Source: Chytridium lagenaria (taxonomy: Eukaryota > Chytridiomycota > Chytridiomycetes > Chytridiales > Chytridiaceae). Taken from it: a DNA stretch of 64,000 nt. The stretch covers positions 62,001 through 126,000 of the forward strand of contig JAHLKC010000055.1 of assembly GCA_025449115.1 (NCBI GenBank). Direction: 5' to 3'. This document shows, piece after piece, positions 46,601 through 58,258 of the stretch; position 1 is the first letter of the stretch; the number at the start of each line of letters is the position of its first letter. The notes beneath the pieces are model-generated. The model was given only the letters and a program-made list of their open reading frames with translations, ran no database searches and was not told the DNA's origin. The translations under genes were made by a program, and so were the position numbers.

Positions 46601-49600
46601 ACTCCCACACACTCGATAGATTACATTAAGAGAGCTCTTGGTGTCGAGCCAGGTCGTCTGCACTTTCACCTCGTCATTCTACCTTTTCCCTTCTCATTCT
46701 CATAGTAAAAATGTCCTTGATGCCGTTCTACCACAAGCTATCTCATCCCACAATCATCCCTCACAGCTTTCAAGTTGCAAGACCACCTCATCCGTCACCT
46801 CCCCAATTGATCAACACCCCAATAACCAAGCTACTGTTTCTCAACGGCGTGTCGCTCAATTCCTCAATCATTTTCCCACGATATCCCAAAACGCCGGCTC
46901 ATCAGCCGCTCATTGATCAATGGTCCCTCACACCATCAAAGTATGCCCAATAGGGAAAAATGATGCGCGAAGGCGATCATCTGCAGGACGGCGCAGGACA
47001 GTAGCCAATGATCGGAGTTTGAAAGTATGACGTGATTTAGAGGATTGACGGTTCCGCTTCTTCCGTCAAGCCCCCCGTCCCTTTGTTGTTGGTTTGTTTT
47101 TTTTACTTTATTTTATGTAGGGGGCATCTATTTGTTGTAAGGTTGTCTCAACCATTTATTTGTTTTGTTTCTTTCCGCAAAACCTTCCTTTTTGTATTTA
47201 GTCTTTTGTCGTTATTTTCTCTCTTTTTTTTATCTTTCAAGGCTGTAATCGTTGAACTGAGCCTTCTTCCTTTCATTCGTGGCGTTTTCTTGGAAATTCG
47301 ATAACTTTACATGCGCATACTTGCATCCGCGTCATTTCATTCAGGCAACCGAATACCTTGGCTAAAGTGCCTTTCTCGTCCATGAATGAATCCTTGGGTC
47401 TTGGTATCGTCATAAATCATTTATGGTCGAACGTTGGTCTTGGCTGCATCGCGAGCCGTGACCTTTTCTTGAAAACAATATGAAACCGAAAATCGGGCCA
47501 CAAGCCACACACGTGGGAATAACAAAAAATCAAACTCAGAGGAGGACAGACGCGTACGTCTCCCCACAGAATTAAGGCATCATCAGCGGCACGCAGCCGA
47601 GTTCACATGAAAATTCCGGGTGTCTTAACGTTATGCCAGCTGTGGGAAGTCCCATCATTCCCTAGAATCGGGGATCGGATAGCAATTCCAATATTTAAAA
47701 CAATCGGCGGAGCCAGAAAAAAAAATTATTGGTGTGTTTGAGGGTTTCGGGGTCGTCCTTGCAACCCCATATGGGAGTTGGCTCCGGATGTTCAGTCAGC
47801 AAAAAGAGGCCCCACTTGCTTTTACCGTGCAGCAACTCCACTGATGCTGAGCGGATGACGGGATGAATGTTGAGACGGTGCGTTGCCTGTCCGCTATGAT
47901 CCGTTGCTTTTATCATTTTTTTTTTCATGTCTCTTTTTTCTTTTGTTTCTTTTCACTCCTTAATAAAAAGACAAAAAGATAAACATCGTCAAGTACTGCA
48001 GTTAACCTCTTTCATGCTGAGATACATAGTACTGCCGGCTTTTAGGTATCGGAATCGGGGTCCTTCATCCCCCAGCCCCCACAACCACAAGTTCCCAAAG
48101 AAGGTGGGGCCACTCCGGGGACGACCCATACAATGAAACAAACAATAAATGTCGCTGCCGATGACCCAGCTCGACCTTACACTACCGCGATCCAAAGCCG
48201 TTTCAAGTGCATATATGTCAGCAATGCAGAGAATGCGTTAACACTTGAGGAGTGGAGAGCTCTTGAGATCGGGGGTCCTGCATAAAACAAAAGTGGTAGA
48301 ACCACTCCGCGCGGAGAACAGACATGTAAACAAACAATATCAAACTGCCTGGATATAGCGCATTGCTTGACCTTCCGCAGTATAGCAAAAATCCCGTGCC
48401 TTCATATGTCCGTGTATCGCGCGCAAAGGAGACAGACTTCACTGAACAAACAGACTGCTAATGAACCTTTTATTTTTACCTCGCTCACCTTAACCCATTG
48501 ACGGCCATGTGTTTCCGTTGCTCGCTAACAGCAAATATAGAAAAAACGCATTTCAGACCCCCCATATAAACCCATTGTCCATTTCAAAACAACCCATAAT
48601 TAAACATTCCCGCAAAAAAATCCGTCATATAACAACAAAACGAAAAAGAGTCAAAAAAAAAAAAGGATCAAAACAGCTCACAAAACAAACAGCTCAGAAT
48701 GAGTATCAATGCACGTAAAACGATCAAAAAAAAAAAAAAAAAGACCTTCTGCACATCATTCGCATCATTTCATATCATCTTTTTATGGATCTACCCCATT
48801 TCCGTATGGCAAACATGACTCGACAAAGTCATCGTCGCGACCTCCAATCGTGAGTCAACGGTGATCCTGACCTGCCGTAGATCCCCAACCCAAAAATACA
48901 AATCACACAAAAATGTCAATGATCAATGTATCAACGAGCCAATACCATGTGCTCTGCAGCGCTCCTAATTTTCCACTGCACGGATGATCAGGCCGCTCCT
49001 TCAGAGGCAAACAAGGACGCCAATCCCCGCTTAAACTCCGATTCGTGGATGTTGTTAAGCCGACCCCTGCCAAACAATGATTATGGGAAACCTAGTTTTG
49101 CAATCTGCGGAAGAACTGTTGGGGGAGTCGGCTTGAGGCTGTTAATCCGGGATTTTCAACACAGATTCTCAAGGGTTGTAGCCTCGACAGCTTGTTAGAA
49201 AGGCCGGGATGGACAATTGGGTGAGACGGTTTTTGGATGCTGAAGAAGATCAAAAAGCTGGGAGCGAGATGTATCGGCAATTCTGGACATCTTTGTAGAG
49301 ACAAAAAAACACTATGTTTGCCTATGTATCGCGTTTTTCTCTTTCTTTCATATTTTTTTAATGACTTTTGACTCTTTTTTGTCCTTTCAGCATGCTACCT
49401 TTTGTTTTATTTTTTGAGGGAGATGTGGTGAGATTAAGTGCAGGAGCCCAACATTGTTGATCACGCAATAAATTCTTGCAAGGAATAGTAGTCGTTCTGG
49501 CTGAAGGCATGACGGTGTTCAGACATTTGATGACTGTAAGCCTTCCAGTAAATGCATATACTTCAATTTCAATATAAGCTATTACAAGACTCGCGAAGGT

Positions 49601-50094
49601 CAAAGTATAGATGTAATCGCTGATGGAGAATGGTTCGCGTCCCTATACTCTATCCCAAAACATGTGTATGTACATACTTTGACCCTGACGCTGACGTTTA
49701 CATGAAAAATGATCATTAACCTGCGGCGAAGCATTTTTGAAGATCACGCGATCATATTTGAATAATATCTTTAGCTTTCGGCCATTGCCAAAAAACCTCT
49801 ATACTTCCGTTCCATTTTATATCGATCGACCTTTGTCCAAGACTATGGCTAAACTAGAAGCAACAAAGAAAATCAGGATAATGACTATGATGAAGGTTGA
49901 AGCGGCTTTCCAAATAATATTGAGCGCGTTTACTTAGGTGTTAAATTGGCGTTTATTGTAGACTGTAAAACAAATACAACGCGAACATGATCGCTATGCG
50001 TAAAAGCAGGACCGGCAATAAAAAAACGAAAATAAAGGAATCCATCAAGAGGTTTTGTCAATACATGAAAAGGTTGACGAAATGAGTAGACCGC

Positions 50095-51323
50095 TTAGCA
50101 TTTGCCCTTCTTGGCCTCCTTGAGGGTAGGCTTTCCACAGCTAGCGGTGAGGAGGAGACAGCTGTTCTTGTAAGTCACACCGTCAGAACCACAGACCTCC
50201 TCGACGAGTTGGGTGTTGCACCTGAGGTTGCATCCAGGGCCGGAAGGGGAGCGGGGCATTTGCCAGTGCTGGCAACCTTGAGTTCGGGCTTTCCACAGCT
50301 GGCGGTGAGGAGGAGACAGCTGTTCTTGTAGGTGACGCCGTCGGTACCGCAAACCTCCTCGACGAGTTGGGTGTTGCACCTGAGGTTGCATCCAGGGCCG
50401 GAAGGGGGAGCGGCGCACTTGCCAGTGCTGGCAACCTTGAGTTCAGGCTTTCCACAGCTGGCGGTGAGGAGGAGACAGCTGTTCTGGTAGGTCACGCCGT
50501 CGGTACCGCAGACCTCCTCGACGAGTTGGGTGTTGCACCTGACGGCGCATCCAGGGCCGGTGGGGGGGACGATGGCAGACGCGCACTTGCCAGTGCTGGC
50601 AACCTTAAGTTCGGGCTTTCCACAGCTGGCGGTGAGGAGGAGACAGCTGTTCTGGTAGGTCACGCCGTCGGTACCGCAGACTTCCTCGACGAGTTGGGTG
50701 TTGCACCTCACGGCGCATCCAGGACCAGTACGGGGAGCGGCGCACTTGCCAGTGCTGGCAACCTTGAGTTCGGGCTTTCCACAGCTGGCGGTGAGGAGGA
50801 GACAGCTGTTCTGGTAGGTCACGCCGTCGGTACCGCAGACCTCCTCGACGAGTTGAGTGTTGCATCTGACACCGCATCCAGGACCAGTGAGAGAAGCCTC
50901 GGAAACAGAGACAGCGGCACACTCTCCAACAGAAGCTTGAGTGATGGATGCATCAAAGCATGAAGCGACGGAAAGGTTGCAAGCGTTGGAGTAAGTCTTT
51001 CCATCGGATCCACACACGGGGTCGTAGACGGCAAGGCAGGAGATGGCCGCGCAGTTTGGGGCGGGGCATTCACCGGTGAAGGATTGGGTGATCGAGGCGT
51101 CCTTGCATGCAGCAACACCGAGAGCGCAGGCGTTGGAGTAGGTCTTTCCATCGGATCCACAGACAGGGTCGTAGTTGGCAGGGCAGAAACGATCACAGGA
51201 GATGGGGGTAGCGGTGGATGTAGGGGTGGATTTGGTGGTGCGAGTGGGCCTACCTTGACCAGGGAGAGGGGAGGCCAGGACGGCCGAAACAAAGAGAGAA
51301 GCGATGAGGGCGGTGATTTGCAT
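50095..51323 (-). CDS. Secreted seven-domain Kazal inhibitor (K5), one frame break
   Basis: Start ATG at 51323 opens a signal peptide (MQITALIASLFVSAVLAS) followed by PLPGQG and a Thr/Ser-rich linker. Domains 1 and 2 ([27 protein letters not shown]) match K1 domains 1 and 2. Five further domains share C-[GAN]-[VL]-R-C-N-T-Q-L-V-E-E-V-C and are nearly identical to each other, each ending KV-A-S-T-G-K-C or EAKKGKC. K1 has just one domain of this type, so K5 arose by its amplification. Predicted P1: Ala, Ala, then Thr five times. A one-base deletion in a G run near 50250 (GGAAGGGGAGC where the previous repeat has GGAAGGGGGAGC) shifts the last domain out of frame; allowing for it, the protein is about 409 residues. 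The upstream in-frame extension to 51578 precedes the TATA box and is not used. Confidence 0.9.
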
Positions 51324-51388
51324 GATTTGAAGAGGTTGAAAGATGAGGATTGGAGTGAATGGAGAGAAATGGGGGGGGATGCGCTCGC

Positions 51389-51398
51389 TACTTATACA
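51389..51398 (-). promoter_or_regulatory. TATA box of Kazal gene K5
   Basis: Minus strand reads GGGGTGTATAAGTAGC, about 70 bp upstream of the K5 ATG. Confidence 0.65.
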
Positions 51399-52288
51399 CC
51401 CCGCATCCAATTTCTCAAAGCGTCTTTCAGGTTTTTCTTTCTTTGCCACCCCCAGTTTGCACCAGGGTTTACGTCGCGACCCACCGTTTGTTTTTTTTGT
51501 TATTGTCTTTACGCGAAAAGATGGCTTGCATGATGAATGATGAAATGATGAGTTGATGCGCCCAAAAATCATCATCAACTAAACCTAAAAGTTATTTTTA
51601 ACACCCCTCCACTAAGTGATGCTTTATTCCTTTTTTTTTTCCATTTTTTGCAAACTCAATCTGTAAAATGAACAGGCGCCGCTGCAGTGTTAATGTTATT
51701 AATAAAATCAAGGGTTTTCGCACTTTCAACTTTTAAATTTCAGTGGAAATGAATTCTCGTTGCGCTGTAACATGCCAGCAGTCCAGGGGTGCCTGTGCCA
51801 TTGTTCGTTCTGACATTTTCAACGAATAATTAATTCCACGATGGGCTAAACTTCAGGGCCTCGTGGTTTGGACCCTTCATACAGAAAGACGGGGTCTTTG
51901 GCTGACTGACTGACTGCGGGCGCAGAAGGGGATGGTCCGACAAAGAGAAAAAAAAATAAGGTGATATGAGGGTTCGTGATTTTTCAACAATGAAAAGACG
52001 CCACCAAAGAAAATCCTTTGCAAACGTGGAAAACTAAATCGTCGTGTCAATGAATCGAAATCGAAGGAAAAATGTATAATAAAGGCGATAAAAAATATTT
52101 GAGACAACGGTGGAGTGTACAGGAGAAAGGATGATCATTGAGTGGCAAGCCGCAAGCCCAAAAATAGCCGAAACTTCAAAGCATAGAAAGCATGACATTA
52201 AGCAACGATAACGTAATATCCATTGGCAGTGAATTCAACAAAAGACGTTGAAATAACAAAAATAATACACGCATTCGGTGTGTCGTCT
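51399..52288. other. Intergenic
   Basis: Upstream region of K5 and 3' flank of the amine oxidase. Nothing recognised. Confidence 0.5.
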
Positions 52289-53708
52289 TTATTTCAAAAC
52301 CACCTTCACCTCCCTCGCAACCCTATTCCCTGCCCTCACAGCTCCCTCCAAAAACCCCGCGTACATATCATCTGTCTCAGACGACGCAAACAAGATTTTT
52401 GGTACAACTTTGGTCGACACGTCCTTGCCTGTTTCGCTCGTATTGAGGCCGAGGATGGGTTCGCGAAGATTCTTGCCGCCATCATGAGGATGTTGAAAGT
52501 AGGAAGGGTGACCGGGAGGATTGCGGCCATCGTCGTGGAAGATGTTGGTGTCGTGGCTCCACGCGTGAACATGGAGACGGATGGGATGCGTGGAAAACTT
52601 GGTGGAATCCTCCATACCATCAATCACGCGTAGGTTCAGGATATGAGGAATTTGATTAACATCGTCAAGAACTTGCTTAAGCCAGTAGCGTGCTGATTCT
52701 GGTAAGCCTGGCACGGAATCCTTCAACTTGGTCAAAGGGTCGGTAATGGTGAATGAAGCGGATGGCCATAACGTGTGTCCATTTGTCTTGTTAGTCAGGC
52801 TTAATGACGAAGGGGGTGGCGGTGGGGGTATGGCAAAAGCAACAAGGCATGAAGTGCCGTCTTTTGAAGAAGGATCCTTTGCGATATCTGCGGTCGAGGC
52901 ATCCATCATCTGCATCACATGATGTGATCTCAATCGAAGGTGATCCACTGGCCGTTGTAATTGCGATCGCCACCATGGGCCTTCATATTCAAAAGCTACT
53001 TTAGCGGTACTCGCCATCCAGATATTCTGTGAACGCATCGCCGCGAGCCTGGATTCGCCCAAAAGTGGGTCGACATTTCCGGTAGTGGGTTGTTCACGAA
53101 GAAGGGTGACGGTGCCCGCGAGAAGTCTTGGAGGAAGAGCCAGAACAGCATGATCTGCTGACAATAACTTGAAGCCTTCAATTTCATCTGGATTGATGCT
53201 CCCTTGATCGATTGCTTTGGAACTCCCATAGGTCACCTCTACTGCATGGGACTGCCGAAGAACGACCTTGGAAACCTTAGCGCCAACTTGAAGACTATAC
53301 TCCAGCTGACCACCACTCTTCTCCGCCATCGAAATTAACCTCGTTTGCATCGCCTTTACCACCTCTGCCTACCAAAACGAACCTTAATTAGTCTTGATAT
53401 AGTCCATTGGGGCATCTCACCATTCCACCCTTGACCCTCACTTCCCCACTACTTCCCCCAGGATGCTGAAAAGTCTCCACCCCAATCTCCTTCATCAGCT
53501 TTATCATCTCCACATTCTGAGGCCACACCCAAGCCCCACCCACATCGATACCCCTCTCCACCGTCCTCGCTCGACCACCAACATCCACCCCAGCTTCCAG
53601 CATGGTCAACTTGAGCTTACGCTGTCCCAATCCACATGCGATGCGGTAAGCAGCCGTGAATCCAGAGAGACCTCCACCGACGATAACGATATGCCTTGTA
53701 TCTGTCAT
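52289..53708 (-). CDS. Flavin-containing amine oxidase family protein
   Basis: FAD-dependent oxidase of the monoamine oxidase-like family. Exon 1 runs from the ATG at 53708 (MTDTRHIVIVGGG) and exon 2 starts at 53368; the 52-bp intron joins KGGM to AEVVKAMQ. The N-terminal dinucleotide-binding motif is VIVGGGLSGFTAAYRI, then LEAGVDVGGRART with the GG of the family, and GGAWVWPQN. The C-terminus has ILFASSETDDMYAGFLEGAVRAGNRVA, the usual FAD-contacting end. Total about 454 residues, normal for the compact members. No signal peptide is visible, so it is probably intracellular. The substrate cannot be read from sequence. The frame is unbroken once spliced. Confidence 0.88.
53369..53420 (-). other. 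Amine oxidase intron
   Basis: Minus strand donor GGAATG|GTGAGA, acceptor TTTTGGTAG|GCAGAG; 52 bp, phase 0. Confidence 0.88.
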
Positions 53709-54320
53709 GGTTATCACTATAGTCAAGATGGGACGAACGACTGACTGCTCGTCGTCTATTTATCTGGCCATGTTTTTTTTTTGCGGCAAAAGGTTTGAAA
53801 TTGAAGAAATAAAAAATGGCAAGCCAAACGCCCTGCTTCTAAAATATATTATAGATCTTATTTCAAATCACAACCGCCGGAACTTCTTTTGAATAACAAA
53901 TCATCTCCATCCCAAGGTCTCGTTCTGGCCATACTTTTCAAACTGCCTCCACAATCCACGCAAGCTCTCCTCATACTCGACGTGCTTGACAACCGCGTCT
54001 CTTACATTAAATACTACCCATGCGCGCCAAACAGTAATCCATGTCCTCATATGCATTTTAAGGGAAACGCGCATTAAAATAAAGGGTCCGTCGCGTTAAT
54101 ATAAACCCCATGTTGCATGTACATCCATACAAGTAGATTGGTCCAGAAGACATACACCACACCCGAGGATTGAGAGTTCCAAACGCATCATGTAATCGGT
54201 TTTCGTTTAATTTGTTTGAACTTTCTATCACTGTCTACATGCATATCAGTTATCTTTATGGTGACCATAAACATTTAAAAGCGCCTTCCCAATCTTTTTC
54301 CATGCATAACTTTGATTTTC
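53709..54320. other. Intergenic
   Basis: Between the amine oxidase start and the hexosaminidase stop, both on the minus strand. Short frames only. Confidence 0.5.
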
Positions 54321-56639
54321 TTATGCGCATCCTCCATTTCTACACCATTCTGGTTGCAACGGCGATGCTGCAATACCCATACTGACAAGTTTTTCAGTGA
54401 ACACTGCAAGGCGTGGAAGAGCTTCTGAGACTTTTTTCTGAGAGGAATCGGAGAAGGTCCACCAGGATTCGGCGGCGGCTGCGGCGCGAGGCCAGATTTT
54501 GCTGTCAATCGTGTGTGCTTCAGACTAAAGAGTCATGATAAAAGCGGATTAGAACGAGAGGGCATAAAAAGGAGGGGGGATAAAAAAAAAGAGTGGGTGA
54601 AAAGAGAGGGAGAGGATCCTTGAGATAAAACGAAAGTGAAAGCAAAAAAGAAACATGACTAACGCAAAAAAAAGATGACAGGGAAAACGGCAAGTACCTG
54701 TTCAGTCCACAATGCAACCTCCCCACCCAACACCCCCTTTCTCAACTCCCCACTAACACCTCCCACCAAATCAAACCCATACATATCCTGCCACGTCTTA
54801 TACGGATCACACCAACTCTTCCCACCACGCTCCAACCACCCCCCACCCCCACAATCCAAGTAATACGCCCCAAAATCCGCCCTCACAACCCGATACCCCA
54901 TCCCCAAAATCTCATTCACGCTCTCCCCCTTTCTCCACGTCTGCACAATCGTGCGTTTATCAAGATTGGCTTTATGTTCGAGGACTGCTTCTTCCCAATG
55001 CATGGGGGTGCGGGAAAGAGGGAAGAGGACAGTGTGTAGGGAGACGAGGAAATCGGAGATGAGGTCGTTGACGGATTTGGAGGTGCGTGACATGTGGGAG
55101 GAGATTGTTGGGTTGTCTGAGTAGCAGGCTGAATTGACTTCGTCGGTACCGAGATGGAAGAGGGGGTCTTTGAACCAAGTGGTCATTTCGCGGATGAGAG
55201 TGGCAACGATTTCAACGTTTTTTGGTTTTGTAATGTCGATTTGACCACATGGAGGCTGTTTGGTGTCCATATGGAAAAACAATAGTTGAGTACGAGATGA
55301 TGACACCATTCAAGACGAATAGAAGAAATGCCAAAAAACAAAAAGAAAAAAAAAAATAGAAGAATAATCGAAATCCAAAAAATAATAGAAAAAGAAAGGG
55401 CTAATGAGTTTTAAATTACCGCCGCGCAGTACTTTTCCCAATTCGGCTGCACATTATCACAAACCGTCAATCCCTCTACTCCTCTCCCCCAACTATACGC
55501 ATGTCCAGGTACATCAAATTCCGGTATAACCCTAACTCCTCTCTCCTCAGCGTACTCCACAACCCTCCCCACATCCTCCTTTGTGTAAACTTGAAACGGT
55601 GAGTACGCGCCAACGCTTAACCCTGGCACAGATGTGCTCACAACCGGGAAACTCTGGGAATCGACTATATGCCAGTGAAGCACGTTGAGCTTGGAGTAGG
55701 CGAGACCTTCGATGGTGCGGAGGAGGGAAGGAACGGGGATGTAATGGCGGGAAGTGTCGAGAAGAAGACCACGGTGAGGGTAGGCGGGTGAGTCATTTAT
55801 AGACCATGGGGTGTTCTATTAAATGGCGTGAGTCTTATTTAAAATTGGGAAGCACGTACGGGAATAGTAAAGCCTGGTTTGTAGCCATTTACATTCTTTA
55901 ATCCATCACATCCCTTTTCCTTTAACGCAAATGCCGGAACCCTGTGTAGAATTTAGCCACATTAACCGATGTTATGTAAACGTACTTGGTGTTTGGTATA
56001 ATCAGCTGCGATAACGTCTCCAAAGCCCTAAGAGCACAACAGTGTTTTCCGCCTTTATTACCACCCCATCCTTATCCACCACCAACGAATACGACTCCGC
56101 GGCATCCGCAATTGCAACTTCATCCCCACTCTCCAATTCCACCATCACTTTCATCTTCTCCCCCTCCCCTCGACATCCCACTGCCGCAAACCTCTCCACA
56201 AACCTCCCAAACGCTCTCTGCAGCCTCGGCGACGTCCTCTTCAATTCAAGCTCAAACATCCAAGGGTCGATAACGAGTGTTGTTTCACCGGATGTCACGG
56301 AGCGGGGTTTTGGCCATAGGAGGTTTGAGGGGATTGGGGAAGTTGTGAAAGTGATGTTGGAGAGGGTTGCGGGTGGGGTGTAGGTTGTGCCGAGGTTCAT
56401 GGTTGGGTTGCAGGATTGTTCGGAAGGTTTCGGACGGCTGTATACGATTGCGATGGGGATGATGGTTGCGAGGAGGAGGACAGTGGTGATGGTCATGATG
56501 GTAGGGAGGTTATGGCGAAGTGTGGATTTGGGAATGTGTGAACTCTGTATAAGGTATGCAGAGATTAAGGGTCCAAAGCTCGGTCTGATGGTAGAGTCTA
56601 CGAGGCGCTTACCTGCATTGGTGTTGTTTCCAGCGCCAT
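54321..56639 (-). CDS. Membrane-anchored GH20 beta-N-acetylhexosaminidase
   Basis: Glycoside hydrolase family 20, removing terminal N-acetylhexosamine, for example from chitin oligomers. The start is the ATG at 56639 (MALETTPMQ), joined over the intron 56545-56612 to SSHIPKSTLRHNLPTIM. A hydrophobic segment follows (TITTVLLLATIIPIAIVY), suggesting a type II membrane anchor with the enzyme outside the cell or in the lumen. Then come the N-terminal GH20 domain (LLWPKPRSVTSG), HRGLLLDTSRHY, LNVLHWHIVDSQSFP, VIPEFDVPGHAYSW, the catalytic Asp-Glu pair in FHLGTDEVNSACY, and a C-terminal active-site W-P-R-A-A-A-A-A-E-S. The end is PLQPEWCRNGGCA. Further introns lie near 55929-55985, 55820-55860, 55270-55425 and 54535-54695. 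One missing G near 56037 breaks the frame at ENTVGALRALE. The shorter upstream-starting frame at 56730 reads through intron 1. Confidence 0.9.
56545..56612 (-). other. GH20 intron 1
   Basis: Minus strand donor ATGCAG|GTAAGC, acceptor TATACAG|AGTTCA; 68 bp. It fixes the start codon at 56639. Confidence 0.8.
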
Positions 56640-58087
56640 ACTGTTGACTCGAGGAGTTTCCGTCTTTGAGCCGAGTCCGTCTTGTTGTTTCATGACCCTT
56701 TTGTCGTTGAGTCTTGTCTTTGTCAAACATTCCAGACTCGGCAAGGATGGCTGAACATGACTCGCCTCAAGACTCTTCCTTTGACCCTGGACCTTCTGTT
56801 TTGGTTTTCTTTTTATTTTCGTTGAAGTCACAACGTCGTTGATGCATCAGCAGTACTTCATGCTAAAGTCTGGCAGATTCCGTTAATATCTATGCTCGAC
56901 GTGCAGCATGCTTTCTCAAACAGCTGAAAAGGAATACATCTATCATACGCGCGCACACGTAGGTTCAGAATAAAAACTACAAATTGCAGGTTGGCAGTTG
57001 CTTTGTAAAAACAGAGCAAGGCGACTTTTACGCGAGGTCTACGGATTGATGCACATTCATAGACAGAAATCCTTTTTTTCTATTAGAAAAAGGCAGGTTT
57101 TCAAAAAAAGCTTCCAAATTGCATTAATTAGACCAAACCTAAGTACCATGCGCTGTCGAGGAGGAAGCATCGTCATCAAATAGAACCGCAACAATATCCA
57201 TCACCGCTATCATCACCTTCTTTGCCTCGACGGCCGTCATGTCTTTTCCCGTTTCCCGACTTCTTCAATCCCCCACGTCCCAAACCCTAGTTCATACGCA
57301 TTTCGCACCCAACCTGTTTTTTAACAACCAAACCTGCACCAACCTTTGCTTCCTCACAAAGGCAGCGGTGACATACCTATCATTCGGATATCCCAAGGTA
57401 TCTATCCCGTGATGGCTTTGGTCAGTGTCCAGTATGCGAGAGTCCTCACAACTATGGTAACTATATTTTAAAAGCCATAGTCTTATGACGACGCTTTCGG
57501 TTAATAACTATCTGGCTTGTGCAATAATGATGTCCTGTTTTCCTCAAACCCTGCAGTCTAAGATGCCCTCTTAAATCTTCAAATAGAATTCTTCCATCTA
57601 TAATCTGGTTTTTACTTCTTTACTCGCCTAACAGGAATAATTGAAAGAAAGTGAGGCGAATTCCCTCCGTCGCAGGTTTTTTCAGGCAGACTTTGGTAAG
57701 GAAAGAAAACATGTGGCGTCTCAGCCCATGAGCTGTGAAGTAGGACCGCGTTACAATAAATAAATCTTTCCTCTTTCAATACTTATGGCAATGAAAAAAT
57801 GAAGAGACATCAAAGATGGAAGCCAGGCATTTTAATACGCTCGTTTGCTGCAAACGAACCGTCTGTGAGCTGTGGGTTTTTACCCTTGAGATGTTTATTA
57901 AAAACGATCAGGAATACGTACGTATCGAGTCAGGAAACTTTCCCTTTTATAATTTTTACAAAAGATGCTTTTTTTTTTCTGTCTCATGTGTCGCTAAAGG
58001 CCGTAGAGTTGCTGAACAAATACAATCCAAGCATTGCGAATAATAGTGAAAGATAGGCAAGTAACCATTACAAGGCAGTTTTCATAT
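56640..58087. other. Intergenic
   Basis: Divergent region between GH20 (minus) and K6 (plus). A 57-codon frame beginning MSFPVSRLLQ at 57239 shows nothing recognisable. No other feature found. Confidence 0.5.
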
Positions 58088-58094
58088 TATAAAA
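58088..58094 (+). promoter_or_regulatory. TATA-like box of Kazal gene K6
   Basis: TTATAAAATT, 171 bp upstream of the ATG; farther than in the other Kazal genes, so less certain. Confidence 0.4.
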
Positions 58095-58258
58095 TTAACG
58101 ATTTTTAAAGTGTTGCCGCACCATAGAGTCCATCGCAACGCGGAAGGAACAAACAAAAACGGATATAACCTGCAACATCGTCAATTCCACTACTCTCGTT
58201 CGCCCTTTTCCCCAAAAAATTCCCTCTTTCCGCATTCCCCTTTTCATTCAACTGCAAG

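Larger units (their letters stand above)
40057..50094. other. 10-kb gene-poor region
   Basis: No open frame above about 120 codons and none with a recognisable domain, on either strand. The sequence is AT-rich, with many A, T and mixed homopolymers. A homopurine tract and TTTA repeats sit near its left edge. Flanking genes both point left, so most of it lies between the upstream side of zinc-finger gene C and the 3' end of K5. Undetected non-coding RNAs or heavily broken genes cannot be excluded. Confidence 0.55.

Noticed and set aside
46263..46619. 118-codon frame in the gene-poor region
   Set aside because: Composition is not protein-like, it has no domain, and several overlapping frames of similar length occur by chance there.
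54275..54508. Independent minus-strand frame at the GH20 3' end
   Set aside because: It is an alternate frame of the terminal GH20 exon, which reads correctly through the W-P-R-A-A-A active-site region to PLQPEWC.
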